A stretch of 64,000 nt of DNA, from positions 1 to 64,000 of the forward strand of contig NZ_JAAKGT010000016.1 of assembly GCF_011043625.1 (NCBI RefSeq). The letters are read 5' to 3'. Below, in pieces: positions 1-8,146 of the stretch; position 1 is the first letter of the stretch; each line of letters starts with the position of its first letter. This DNA is from Caulobacter sp. 602-2. Its GTDB lineage: Bacteria; Pseudomonadota; Alphaproteobacteria; Caulobacterales; Caulobacteraceae. The notes below the pieces were generated by a model. It had not been told where the DNA came from and made no database searches. It worked only from the letters and a program-made list of their open reading frames with translations. The position numbers and the translations under genes were made by a program.

Positions 1-28
1 CACAGGGGGAGGTTCCTTACGGCCGGCT

Positions 29-988
29 CTACGCCGCCCTATGCGTGTGGATCACCTTCTGCGGGCCTTCGCGGAAGCGCTTTTCGGCGGTGACGATGCG
101 CTCGCACAGGGCGTCCAGATCGCTCAGCAGCGAATAGGTGGCGTAGATGGGGATCTCCATCATCGCCACCTGCGCGCGCGGCATGAACTCGCAGTACTTC
201 TTCCACGAGATGTGGTTGTCGCGGGCGGTTAGCGCGCGCTGTCCCAGCGGGTTCCACAGGTTCAGGTCGACGAGCTCGTCGCGGCATTCCTTCATCACCG
301 GCAGGGCGATGTAGAGGAACAGGAAGGTCGGCGTGGCCGCGCGGCTGAACTGCGGCTGCACCTGCATGTGCCAGATGCGGAAGGCCTCGAAGAAGTTGGC
401 CTTGCGGGCCGGATCCGGCGGCAGCCAGCTTGCTTCGGTGTTGATCACCTCGGCGGCGCTGGCCGCGCGCTTGACCAGTTCGTCGGCGCTGCGGCCGCCG
501 GCCATGGTCTTCGAAAGGGCGGCGACCGGGATGTTCAGCTTCTTGGCCACGTCGGTGAAGCTGACCTGCTGGCCGGCCATCGGCGTGAACTGACCGAAAT
601 TGGGGGCGTTGGGGGCCTTGGCGCGGCGGATGGCGGCGGCCTCGTGCTCCAGCTTCTGGGCCTCGCGCTTCTTCTCGGCCTGGACGCGGTCGAACTCGGC
701 CTCGTGCGTCGACTGCTCGTCGGGCGTCATCCAGCGGGCGCGGCCGGGGCCATAGGTGCGCTCGAGCCGGTTGATCAGCACCAGCACGTGGTTTTCGGAC
801 GGCTTGGGACCGATGTCGCCGAGGAAGGCGCGGAAATCGCGCCACGTCCCGGTCACGCCGGTGCCGCGGCTCATCAGGATGTTCCGGTGGATCGACGCTT
901 CGCCCGCATACTTGCGGCATAGCGTCTGCAGCGTCAGGTCCTTGAGGTCCTGATCGAGTTCATCCCTGACGTTCGCTTCCGTCGACAA
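29..988 (-). CDS. Conserved hypothetical protein, about 319 aa
   Basis: I do not recognise this family. The protein is soluble-looking, with no signal peptide or membrane segment. It has a Lys/Glu/Arg-rich helical stretch (roughly residues 100-130, EKKREAQKLEHEAAAIRRAK) followed by a Pro/Asn-rich linker and a segment that could be a helix-turn-helix-like unit (SFTDVAKKLNIPVAALSKTM), and a C-terminal helical domain rich in aromatic residues. The TTG start is chosen because a GGAGGGGGAGGG stretch lies 5-8 bases upstream; an upstream GTG at 1048 would place that purine run inside the gene. It is divergent from obg. Function is unknown; the HTH-like segment is only a weak hint of DNA binding. Confidence 0.7.
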   Translation of the reverse strand: MSTEANVRDELDQDLKDLTLQTLCRKYAGEASIHRNILMSRGTGVTGTWRDFRAFLGDIGPKPSENHVLVLINRLERTYGPGRARWMTPDEQSTHEAEFDRVQAEKKREAQKLEHEAAAIRRAKAPNAPNFGQFTPMAGQQVSFTDVAKKLNIPVAALSKTMAGGRSADELVKRAASAAEVINTEASWLPPDPARKANFFEAFRIWHMQVQPQFSRAATPTFLFLYIALPVMKECRDELVDLNLWNPLGQRALTARDNHISWKKYCEFMPRAQVAMMEIPIYATYSLLSDLDALCERIVTAEKRFREGPQKVIHTHRAA

Positions 989-1203
989 CGGACGCCCTCC
1001 CCCTCCACGAGAAATAGAGAATTTTCGCCCCGGGACCGTTTGTCGCACTCCGTGTTTAACATTTCGTCACGACGCCGAACAGCGTTCAAGGCAGCGCTTC
1101 TTTGTCGCAATATCGACACGGGCGGCGCTTGGTCGCGCGTTCCACAGGTTGCGCCAAGTCCATTTCGCTCGACGCGAAACCCGTGTTGGGACAAAAGACG
1201 CCC

Positions 1204-2268
1204 ATGAAATTCCTGGATCAATGCAAGATCTTCATCCGCTCCGGCAACGGCGGCGGCGGGTCGGTCTCTTTCCGACGCGAGAAGTACATCGAATACGGCG
1301 GCCCCGACGGTGGGGACGGCGGTCGCGGCGGCGACATCTGGATCGAGGCCGTCGAGGGCCTCAACACCCTGATCGACTATCGCTACCAGCAGCACTTCAA
1401 GGCCGGCACCGGCGTGCACGGCATGGGCCGCCAGCGCCACGGCGCCGCCGGCGACGACATCGTGCTGAAGGTCCCGGTCGGCACCGAGGTGCTGGAAGAG
1501 GACAAGGAGACCCTGATCGTCGACCTCGACGAGCCGGGCATGCGCGTGCTGCTGGCCAAGGGCGGCAACGGCGGCTGGGGCAACCTGCACTTCAAGGGTC
1601 CGGTGAACCAGGCCCCGATGTGGGCCAATCCCGGCCAGGAAGGCGAAGAGCGCTGGCTGTGGCTGCGGCTGAAGCTGATCGCCGACGTCGGCCTGGTGGG
1701 CCTGCCCAACGCCGGCAAGTCGACCTTCCTGGCGGCGGCCAGCGCGGCCAAGCCGAAGATCGCCGACTATCCCTTCACCACCCTGACCCCGAACCTGGGC
1801 GTCGTGGACCTGTCGACCAGCGAGCGCTTCGTGCTGGCCGACATCCCCGGCCTGATCGAGGGCGCGTCGGAAGGCGCAGGCCTGGGCACCCGGTTCCTGG
1901 GGCACGTCGAGCGTTCAGCCACGCTGATCCACCTGGTGGACGCCACCCAGGACGACATCGTCGGCGCCTGGACCACCATCCGCGGCGAGCTCGAGGCCTA
2001 TGGCGACGAGCTGGCGGTCAAGTCCGAGATCCTGGCGCTGAACAAGATCGACGCCCTGGACGAGGAGACCCGCGCGGCCAAGCAGGCCGAGCTGGAAGCC
2101 GTGGCCGGCGTCAAGCCGATGCTGATCTCCGGCGTGTCGGGCGAGGGCGTCACCGAGCTGCTGCGCGCGGCCTATCGCCAGGTGCGCGTGCGCCGCGGCG
2201 ACGCGGTGGCCGAGATCGAGGAAGACGAAGACCACATCGAGGAGACGCCGGGGGGCTGGCAGCCGTGA
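1204..2268 (+). CDS. obg: Obg family GTPase CgtA/ObgE
   Basis: Large-ribosomal-subunit assembly GTPase, essential in Caulobacter. The 354-residue product begins with the glycine-rich Obg fold (MKFLDQCKIFIRSGNGGGG, many Gly-Gly repeats to about residue 155), then a G domain with G1 GLPNAGKST, a G2 Thr in the PFTTL stretch, G3 DIPGLIEG, G4 NKID, and an acidic tail (EIEEDEDHIEE). The start is placed at the ATG that opens the Obg domain; an upstream in-frame start at 1102 would add 34 residues without homology character. The stop overlaps the GTG start of proB by four bases (GTGA), so the two genes are translationally coupled, an arrangement common in alphaproteobacteria. Confidence 0.97.
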   Translation: MKFLDQCKIFIRSGNGGGGSVSFRREKYIEYGGPDGGDGGRGGDIWIEAVEGLNTLIDYRYQQHFKAGTGVHGMGRQRHGAAGDDIVLKVPVGTEVLEEDKETLIVDLDEPGMRVLLAKGGNGGWGNLHFKGPVNQAPMWANPGQEGEERWLWLRLKLIADVGLVGLPNAGKSTFLAAASAAKPKIADYPFTTLTPNLGVVDLSTSERFVLADIPGLIEGASEGAGLGTRFLGHVERSATLIHLVDATQDDIVGAWTTIRGELEAYGDELAVKSEILALNKIDALDEETRAAKQAELEAVAGVKPMLISGVSGEGVTELLRAAYRQVRVRRGDAVAEIEEDEDHIEETPGGWQP

Positions 2269-3398
2269 ACCTGGGGGTCGGGGGACCTCTGGGCCAGGCC
2301 CGGAGGATCGTGTTCAAGGTCGGCTCGGCCCTGCTGGTCGACGCCGCCACCGGCGCGGCCAACAAGGGCTGGCTGGAGGCGTTCTGCGCCGACGCCGCGG
2401 CCCTGCGCGCGGCCGGCAAGCAGGTGGTGGTGGTCTCGTCCGGCGCGGGGGCGCTGGGACGCCGGCGCCTGGGTCTTTCGGGCCGCAAGATCACCCTGCC
2501 GGAAAAGCAGGCCGCGGCCGCCGCCGGCCAGAGCCTCCTGATGCGGGCCTGGGAGGAGGCGTTCGAGCCGCACGGCGTCGGCGTCGCCCAGATCCTGATG
2601 ACCCGCGACGACACCGAGACCCGTCGCCGCTGGCTGAACGCCCGCGCCACGGTCGAGACCCTGCTGTCGCTGGGCGTGGTTCCCGTCGTCAACGAGAACG
2701 ACACGGTGGCCACCGAAGAGATCCGCTACGGCGACAACGATCGCCTGGCCGCCCGCGTCGGCCAGCTGGCGGGCGCCGACCTGCTGGTGCTGCTGTCGGA
2801 CATCGACGGGCTCTACACCGCCGACCCGCGCCGCGACCCGGCCGCCACCCACATTCCGCGCGTCTCGGAGATCACGCCGGCGATCGCCGCCATGGCCGAG
2901 GGCGCCAACGCCGCCGCCGGCGTGGGCACCGGCGGCATGGCCACCAAGATCGCCGCCGCCCGCATCGCCCGCGCGGCCGGCTGCGCCACCCTGATCACCC
3001 TGGGCTCGCGCCCGCGTCCGCTGGCCGCCATCGAGGAGGGCGCGCCCGCGACCCTGATCGAGGCCGCCGCCTCGCCCGCCGCCGCCTACAAGGCCTGGAT
3101 CGCCGGCTCGCTGGCCCCGCAGGGCTGGGTGACGGTCGACGCCGGCGCCGCAGCCGCCCTGAAGACCGGCAAGAGCCTGCTGGCCGCCGGGGTGCGCGCC
3201 GTCGAGGGTCCGTTCGAAAAGGGCGACGCCGTGCGCGTGCGCGACGAGACCGGCCACGAGGTCGCCCGCGGCCTCGTGCGCTACGACAGCGCCGACGCGT
3301 TACGGATCGCCGGCCTGCGCAGCGACGCCATCGAGGCCGAGCTCGGCTTCACCGAAGGCCCGATGATCCACGCCGACGACCTGGCGGTGGGGGGGTAA
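2265..3398 (+). CDS. proB: Glutamate 5-kinase
   Basis: First enzyme of proline synthesis: phosphorylates glutamate to gamma-glutamyl phosphate, the substrate of ProA encoded at 6.3-7.5 kb. The 377-residue protein has an amino-acid kinase domain (RIVFKVGSALL near the N-terminus, VVVSSGAGALGRRRLG, PVVNENDTVATEEI, GDNDRLAARV, LLSDIDGLYTADPR) and a C-terminal PUA domain from about residue 285 (GWVTVDAGAAAALKTGKSLLAAGV). The GTG start overlaps the obg stop codon. proB and proA are not adjacent here: about 2.9 kb carrying two hydrolases and a small regulatory pair separate them. A family-A palindromic repeat follows the stop. Confidence 0.96.
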   Translation: MNLGVGGPLGQARRIVFKVGSALLVDAATGAANKGWLEAFCADAAALRAAGKQVVVVSSGAGALGRRRLGLSGRKITLPEKQAAAAAGQSLLMRAWEEAFEPHGVGVAQILMTRDDTETRRRWLNARATVETLLSLGVVPVVNENDTVATEEIRYGDNDRLAARVGQLAGADLLVLLSDIDGLYTADPRRDPAATHIPRVSEITPAIAAMAEGANAAAGVGTGGMATKIAAARIARAAGCATLITLGSRPRPLAAIEEGAPATLIEAAASPAAAYKAWIAGSLAPQGWVTVDAGAAAALKTGKSLLAAGVRAVEGPFEKGDAVRVRDETGHEVARGLVRYDSADALRIAGLRSDAIEAELGFTEGPMIHADDLAVGG

Positions 3399-3423
3399 GC
3401 CCCCCTCAGTCGCCGAGCCAAAG

Positions 3424-3556
3424 ATCCTCCCCCTCTGGGGGAGGTGGCCCGGAGGGCCGGAGGGGGGGCGTTTTCAGCTTCCGCTGAACCGGCCAATCTC
3501 CAAGAGACTTCCCCCTCCGTCGCCTTCGGCGACACCTCCCCCTTCAGGGGGAGGGT
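3424..3556. repeat. Family-A palindromic intergenic repeat, copy 1
   Basis: An imperfect inverted repeat of about 130 bp: a purine/pyrimidine-rich arm with its own hairpin (CCCCCTCTGGGGGAGG, then GGCCCGGAGGGCC), a short centre containing cgttttcagc, and a reverse arm (CTCCCCCTTCAGGGGGAGG). Related copies are at 17731-17865 and 55561-55690; the first 42 bases are almost identical between this copy and the one at 55561. It lies between the convergent proB and a minus-strand hydrolase gene. Confidence 0.8.
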
Positions 3557-3559
3557 CCT

Positions 3560-4471
3560 CTACTTCAGGAACCTCTCCACCGCCTTGGCGAACGCTTCGG
3601 GCTGGTCGGCCATGATGAAGTGGCGGCTGCCTTCGACGCGGACCAGCTTCACGCCCGGCAGAGCGTCGTACTCGCGCATCCACAGCGCCCCGACCACGGC
3701 CGGCGGCAGGGCGCCCTCGGCGTCGGCGGCGTAGAGCGCGGTGACCGGAACCTTCATCGCCGCCAGGCCCGGACGGGCGTCCAGCGTCATCACCTCGAAG
3801 ATCGCCTTGGCCACCGCCTGGCGATCCGAGGCCAGCGACCAGGCGACGATGGCCTCCTGCATGGCCGGGGTGCGCGACAGGCCCTTGGCGGCGGCCGCCT
3901 GCTGGGCGGCGAAGGCCTCGGGGCTAGCCGACAGGACCCCCGCCGCCATGCGGTCGGCGAAGGGCCTGGCGCTGGCCGGCGTGGCCGTCGGGCCGAACAT
4001 GGCGCTGTAGAACGGCAGGGTGTCGACCGTCATCACCCGGCCGACCAGCTGCGGATTGCGCTGGGCCAGCAGCAGGGCCGACAGTCCGCCCATCGAGTGG
4101 CCGATCACCGCTGGCCGAGCCAGACCGGCAGAGCGGACATAGGCCGCCAGGGCCTCGACCGCCGGGTCGACGAACGGGCCCTCGCCGCCGGTCCAGGGCT
4201 GGCCTGCGAAGCCCGACAGCTGAACCAGATGCACGCGATGCGTGGCCTTCAGCCGGTCGGCCAGCGGCCGGAACACCTCGCGCGAGGAGGCCAGGCCCGG
4301 AACCAGGATCACGTCAGGCCCCTGCCCGACCACCTCGACCGACAGCCGGTCGCTCGTGAAGGCCGGCTCGGCCCGGGCGACGGAAATGGCGATCCCGAGG
4401 CCCAGCAGGGCGGCCAGGACGATGATGCAGGCGCGCGCGACCGCGCGGCCGCCGAGAAAGGCGAGCGACAT
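3560..4471 (-). CDS. Exported alpha/beta hydrolase
   Basis: A 303-residue alpha/beta-hydrolase-fold protein with an N-terminal signal sequence (hydrophobic stretch ACIIVLAALLGLGIAISVARA, residues about 13-34), so probably periplasmic. The oxyanion region (DVILVPGLASS), nucleophile elbow GHSMGG and a C-terminal histidine (GSRHFIMADQPE) are all visible, and an acid (YAADAEG) lies between them, so a complete Ser-Asp/Glu-His triad is likely. Substrate cannot be told. It sits just upstream, on the minus strand, of nothing obvious; the XRE/membrane pair upstream is separated by about 30 bases and could be cotranscribed. Confidence 0.9.
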   Translation of the reverse strand: MSLAFLGGRAVARACIIVLAALLGLGIAISVARAEPAFTSDRLSVEVVGQGPDVILVPGLASSREVFRPLADRLKATHRVHLVQLSGFAGQPWTGGEGPFVDPAVEALAAYVRSAGLARPAVIGHSMGGLSALLLAQRNPQLVGRVMTVDTLPFYSAMFGPTATPASARPFADRMAAGVLSASPEAFAAQQAAAAKGLSRTPAMQEAIVAWSLASDRQAVAKAIFEVMTLDARPGLAAMKVPVTALYAADAEGALPPAVVGALWMREYDALPGVKLVRVEGSRHFIMADQPEAFAKAVERFLK

Positions 4472-4504
4472 GGACTGGGTCTCCTTGAGTCTCTGGAAAC
4501 GTCC

Positions 4505-4705
4505 TCAGCGGACGTGCGGGTTCTCGAAGATCTCTTCGATCGGCCGCTCGAAGATGGCGGCGATGCGGTAGGCCAGATCGAGCGACGGATCGTGCTTCTC
4601 GGTCTCCAGGGCGTTGACCGCCTGGCGCGAGACGCTGAGCGCCTGGCCGAGCTGCTCCTGGGTCCAGCCGCGCTCGACGCGCAGCAGCTTCAGACGGTTC
4701 TTCAT
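4505..4705 (-). CDS. Small XRE-family transcriptional regulator
   Basis: A 66-residue stand-alone Cro/CI helix-turn-helix protein (MKNRLKLLRVERGWTQEQLG, then QALSVSRQAVNALETEKHDPSLDLAYRIA and a short IEEIF tail), typical of compact bacterial regulators of the YozG/immR-like type. It uses the ATG at 4705, which overlaps the stop of the membrane-protein gene upstream by four bases (ATGA), so the pair is translationally coupled. The likely target is its own promoter: the region upstream of the pair (5134-5210) holds six TGACA/TGTCA half-sites, including a perfect 17-bp palindrome. Longer in-frame starts upstream would overlap the membrane gene and are unlikely. Confidence 0.9.
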   Translation of the reverse strand: MKNRLKLLRVERGWTQEQLGQALSVSRQAVNALETEKHDPSLDLAYRIAAIFERPIEEIFENPHVR

Positions 4706-5106
4706 CGCGTGCTCCGGATGAACGGCGAGACGACGCCGAACACCGCCCAGAACAGCGGATAGATCAGCCAGCCGGGCAGGTGCGGCGCGTGGGCGTAGCT
4801 CTCGCCGAAGCCCCACACCGAGAACAGCGCCATGGCCACGCCCGAGGCGACGATGAACTGGCGGGCGACCAGGGCGCGGACGAACTCGTCGGACTCGGCC
4901 ATCAACGCCAGGGTGGCCCAGATCTGGCCGACCACCGGCGCCGAAACCACCAGCGCCAGCGCCCAGGCCGCCACCGGCGTCCTGATGTCGTCGAACGCCC
5001 CGAAGATCGCGCCCATATTGACCAGCACATAGGGGATCATGAACGCCATGGTGCGGATCACGTAGCGCCGATGCGCCGAGCTGTGGAACTTGCCGATGGC
5101 CAGCAT
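4702..5106 (-). CDS. Membrane protein coupled to XRE regulator
   Basis: A 134-residue integral membrane protein with about four hydrophobic segments (MAFMIPYVLVNMGAIFG, PVAAWALALVVSAPVVG, FIVASGVAMALFSVWGFG, LIYPLFWAVFGVVSP). No enzymatic motif is seen. The gene precedes and overlaps a small XRE regulator, an arrangement repeatedly found for small membrane protein/regulator pairs; the membrane protein could sense a signal for the regulator, but that is inference. The start at 5106 is preferred over an upstream ATG at 5160 because the extension would run into the operator cluster, and lacks hydrophobic or conserved character. Confidence 0.8.
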   Translation of the reverse strand: MLAIGKFHSSAHRRYVIRTMAFMIPYVLVNMGAIFGAFDDIRTPVAAWALALVVSAPVVGQIWATLALMAESDEFVRALVARQFIVASGVAMALFSVWGFGESYAHAPHLPGWLIYPLFWAVFGVVSPFIRSTR

Positions 5107-5133
5107 GGCTGCCTCCCGTTGATGTAAGGCAAA

Positions 5134-5210
5134 CCTGACAGCATCAAAATGTAATGTCAACCTGACATCATGTCAGGAGATCATGACTTCATGTCAGGCC
5201 GTACTGACAT
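5134..5210. promoter_or_regulatory. Cluster of TGACA operator half-sites
   Basis: Six TGACA/TGTCA half-sites lie within about 77 bases upstream of the membrane protein/XRE pair. The core is a perfect 17-bp palindrome at 5161-5177 (CCTGACAT-C-ATGTCAGG); others start near 5136, 5155, 5192 and 5205. This is the expected layout for cooperative binding of a small XRE repressor to its own promoter. The last half-site touches the stop of the neighbouring hydrolase gene. Confidence 0.75.
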
Positions 5211-6058
5211 CACGGCGCGGCGATCGCCGCGGTCATCGCCGGCCCGTAGGCCGGCTCCAGGTAGAAGCGCGAGTGCTTGCCCTGGGCCAGCGGCACGAAG
5301 GTCACCGCCCTGCCCTGCGCCTCCAGGCGCGCGGCCAGGCGGCGCGAGGCCTTGAACGGAATGGTCTCGTCCTGACGCGAGGCGGCGACGACGATCCTGC
5401 CCGGATAGGCCTTCAGCAGTTCGGGGGCCTTGTAGTTCATGGCGCCCGGATCGATCCGCAGGCGCACCAGCGGCCGCGCCGCCCCGGCCATGGCGTCGGC
5501 GATGTCCTCGATCGAGGCGAAGCTGCCCTCCATCACCAGGCTCGACGCGACCTTGGTCTCGGCGGCCAGGGCCGCGCAGTAGGTCCCGCCCAGCGAATGG
5601 CCCCAGAAGATCACCCCGCCGGTCCGCTGCGCCGCCATGGCCTCGATCTTGCGGGCCAGGGGCGCGCGGGCGGCCTCGAAGGCCTGGCGCGTCGGCGCGC
5701 CGGTCGACTGGCCCCGGCCCGGATAGTCGAACATCAGGACGTCGCCGAACCGCCCCAGCACCGCGCCGCGCGAGGCCCCGCCGGCGCTTTCCCTGAACAT
5801 GTTGCCGCCGCAGAACACCACCAGCGGCCGGGCGGGGTCGGCCTTCGCCAAGACGTAGTGGATCTCGCCCGAGGCGAATGGAACCGTGCCGACGGCCACC
5901 TGCGCGCCGGGAATGGCGGCCGCCGACAGCGGCGCCCCGGCCGGCTGGGCGCCGTCGAAGGGCGGGACGACGTCCCTCTGGCCGATGTTCACGGTGATGC
6001 AGGCGCTCAGCGACAAGACCAGGACGGGGGCCAGCAGGGACAGGGTGCGACGGATCAC
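5210..6058 (-). CDS. Alpha/beta hydrolase, predicted lipoprotein
   Basis: A 282-residue serine hydrolase of the alpha/beta fold (BAAT/Ndr-like bulk features). The N-terminus is a lipoprotein signal (VIRRTLSLLAPVLVLSLSAC with lipobox LSAC), so it is likely membrane-anchored. Visible motifs: oxyanion region VVFCGGNMFR, DYPGRGQS, nucleophile elbow WGHSLGGTY, a probable acid in ASRQDETIP and histidine in GKHSRFY. The GTG start at 6058 is chosen because AGGAG lies eight bases upstream and it opens directly into the signal peptide; a longer ORF to 6109 exists. Substrate unknown. It is divergent from proA. Confidence 0.85.
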   Translation of the reverse strand: MIRRTLSLLAPVLVLSLSACITVNIGQRDVVPPFDGAQPAGAPLSAAAIPGAQVAVGTVPFASGEIHYVLAKADPARPLVVFCGGNMFRESAGGASRGAVLGRFGDVLMFDYPGRGQSTGAPTRQAFEAARAPLARKIEAMAAQRTGGVIFWGHSLGGTYCAALAAETKVASSLVMEGSFASIEDIADAMAGAARPLVRLRIDPGAMNYKAPELLKAYPGRIVVAASRQDETIPFKASRRLAARLEAQGRAVTFVPLAQGKHSRFYLEPAYGPAMTAAIAAP

Positions 6059-6252
6059 CGGCGATCTCCTAGGAAGCCGCGGACCGCTCCGGCAAAGCTT
6101 CACCGCCATTCAACCCGAAGACGAACGCCGCACAAGGCCTGCACCCGCGCTGACAGGCTTTCTCGGCGCTCCGCCAGCAATTGGCCATTTCCCCGAGCCC
6201 CCAAAGAGCCTAGGTAAGCCTCAATCTGAGCATATCCGGGGACGGACGAGCC

Positions 6253-7527
6253 ATGGACGACGCGGCCGGGGGCCTGCAGGCGACGATGAGGGCGATGGGC
6301 CAGGCGGCCCGCGAGGGCGCGCGCGCGCTCCGCCTCGCCACGCCAGCCCAGCGCACCGCCGCCCTCGTCGCCATCGCCGCCGCCATCCGCGCCGAGGCCC
6401 CGGCCATCCTGGCCGCCAACGCCCGCGACCTGGAGAAGGCCGGCGCCAACGGCCTGACCCCGCCGATGATCGAGCGGCTGATGCTGAACGAGGCGCGCCT
6501 GGAAGGCGTGGCCGCCGGCGTCGAGGCCGTGGCCGCCATTCCCGACCCGCTGGGCGTGGAGACCGCCCGCTGGCAGCGCCCCAACGGCCTGGACATCGCC
6601 CGCGTGCGCACGCCGATCGGCGTCATCGCCATGATCTACGAAAGCCGTCCCAACGTGACGGCCGACGCCGCGGCCCTGACCCTGCGCTCGGGCAACGCCG
6701 TGATCCTGCGCGGCGGTTCGGAGTGCATCGAGTCCAACCTCGCCATCCACGCCGCCGTGCTCAAGGGCCTGGCCGCCGCCGGCCTGCCGGCCAACGTGGT
6801 GCAGATGGTCAGGACCACCGACCGCGCCGCCGTCGGCGCCATCCTGTCGGGTCTGGACCGGTCGATCGACCTGATCATCCCGCGCGGCGGCAAGAGCCTG
6901 GTCGCCCGCGTCCAGGCCGAGGCCCGCGCCCCGGTGCTGGGCCACCTGGAAGGCCTCAACCACGTCTTCGTGCACGAAGCCGCCGACCTGAAGAAGGCCG
7001 CCGACATCGTGCTGAACGCCAAGATGCGCCGCGTGTCGGTGTGCGGCTCGGCCGAGACCCTGCTGATCGACAGCGCCGCGGCCGGCAAGCTTTTGCCGCC
7101 GATCGCCGACGTGCTGATCAAGGCCGGCTGCGAGATCCGCGGCGACGCGGCCGCCCGCGCCATCGAGCCCGAACTGAAGGCCGCTGCGGTCGAGGACTGG
7201 ACCACCGAGTACCTGGCGCCGATCATCGCCGTGGCCGTGGTCGACGGCGTCGACGGCGCGGCTCGGCACATCGCGACCTACGGCTCGGGCCACACCGACG
7301 CGATCGTCACCGAGGACACGGCCGCGGCCGAACGTTTCATCGGCCAGGTCGACAGCGCCATCGTGCTGGTCAACGCCTCCACCCAGTTCGCCGATGGCGG
7401 CGAGTTCGGCTTCGGGGCCGAAATCGGCATCGCCACCGACAAGCTTCACGCCCGCGGCCCGGTCGGGGCCGAGCAACTGACGACGTTCAAGTATGTGGTT
7501 CGCGGGACCGGCCAGACTCGTCCCTGA
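6253..7527 (+). CDS. proA: Glutamate-5-semialdehyde dehydrogenase
   Basis: Second step of proline synthesis: NADPH-dependent reduction of gamma-glutamyl phosphate to glutamate semialdehyde. The 424-residue product is full length, with the family's PIGVIAMIYESRPNVT, LRSGNAVILRGGSE, PRGGKSLV and the catalytic cysteine Cys264 in RRVSVCGSAETLL. The C-terminus has FADGGEFGFGAEIGI, HARGPVGAEQLTTFKYV, typical of the family. The next gene, nadD, begins within or just after its 3' end, so they probably form an operon. Confidence 0.97.
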   Translation: MDDAAGGLQATMRAMGQAAREGARALRLATPAQRTAALVAIAAAIRAEAPAILAANARDLEKAGANGLTPPMIERLMLNEARLEGVAAGVEAVAAIPDPLGVETARWQRPNGLDIARVRTPIGVIAMIYESRPNVTADAAALTLRSGNAVILRGGSECIESNLAIHAAVLKGLAAAGLPANVVQMVRTTDRAAVGAILSGLDRSIDLIIPRGGKSLVARVQAEARAPVLGHLEGLNHVFVHEAADLKKAADIVLNAKMRRVSVCGSAETLLIDSAAAGKLLPPIADVLIKAGCEIRGDAAARAIEPELKAAAVEDWTTEYLAPIIAVAVVDGVDGAARHIATYGSGHTDAIVTEDTAAAERFIGQVDSAIVLVNASTQFADGGEFGFGAEIGIATDKLHARGPVGAEQLTTFKYVVRGTGQTRP

Positions 7528-8146
7528 AGCCGGCCGCCCCAGCGCCCATCGCCTCGGCTTCCATCTGGAGCCGGGCATGCGCGTCGGGCTGTTCGGCGGC
7601 AGCTTCAACCCGGCGCATGAGGGCCACGCCCACGTGGCCGAGACCGCCTTGCATCGCCTGAACCTGGACAAGGTGATCTGGCTCGTCTCGCCGCAGAACC
7701 CTCTGAAATCTTCGCGCGAGACCAGGCCCCTGGCCGAGCGCATGGACGAGGCCCGCCGTTGGGCGCGCGGCTCCAGCATGATCGTCTCCGACGCCGAGAC
7801 GCGGCTGGGCTCGCAATACACGATCGACACCCTGCGGGTGCTAAAGGCCCGCTTCCCGGGCGTGAAGTTCGTCTGGGTGATGGGCGCCGACAGCCTGGCC
7901 ACCTTCCACCGCTGGCGCGGCTGGACCCAGATCATGCGCGAGGTCCCGGTCGCCGTGGTCTCGCGTCCATGGGCGGCGCTCAAGGCGCGAAGCTCGCCGG
8001 CCGCTCGCCGCTTCGCCTTCGCCCGCCGCCCGGCCAGCGCCGCGGCGACCATCGCCGACGCCGAGGTTCCGGCCTGGGTCTATCTCACCGGCCCGCTGAA
8101 CTTCGCCTCGTCCACGGCCCTGCGGGCGCGCCAGACCAAGGGCTAG
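7493..8146 (+). CDS. nadD: Nicotinate-nucleotide adenylyltransferase
   Basis: NAD synthesis enzyme that adenylylates nicotinate mononucleotide. The nucleotidyltransferase signature GLFGGSFNPAHEGH and WLVSPQNPLK, SQYTIDTL and WVMGADSL are all present. Two starts are possible: ATG at 7493 (217 residues, overlapping proA by 35 bases) and ATG at 7577 (189 residues, GGAG six bases upstream). I keep the longer one because many alphaproteobacterial homologues carry a short extension ending in a similar PH-E-GM stretch, but the choice is uncertain. Its TAG shares the four-base palindrome CTAG with the stop of the convergent neighbour. Confidence 0.93.
   Translation: MWFAGPARLVPEAGRPSAHRLGFHLEPGMRVGLFGGSFNPAHEGHAHVAETALHRLNLDKVIWLVSPQNPLKSSRETRPLAERMDEARRWARGSSMIVSDAETRLGSQYTIDTLRVLKARFPGVKFVWVMGADSLATFHRWRGWTQIMREVPVAVVSRPWAALKARSSPAARRFAFARRPASAAATIADAEVPAWVYLTGPLNFASSTALRARQTKG

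Noticed and set aside
1149..2264. Long reading frame in the proB frame running back through obg
   Set aside because: The upstream part is an Arg/Gly-rich shadow of obg in another frame; proB itself begins at GTG 2265.
6100..8052. 650-aa reading frame on the minus strand opposite proA and nadD
   Set aside because: GC-rich antisense shadow; low-complexity composition and proA/nadD motifs in the other strand explain the region.
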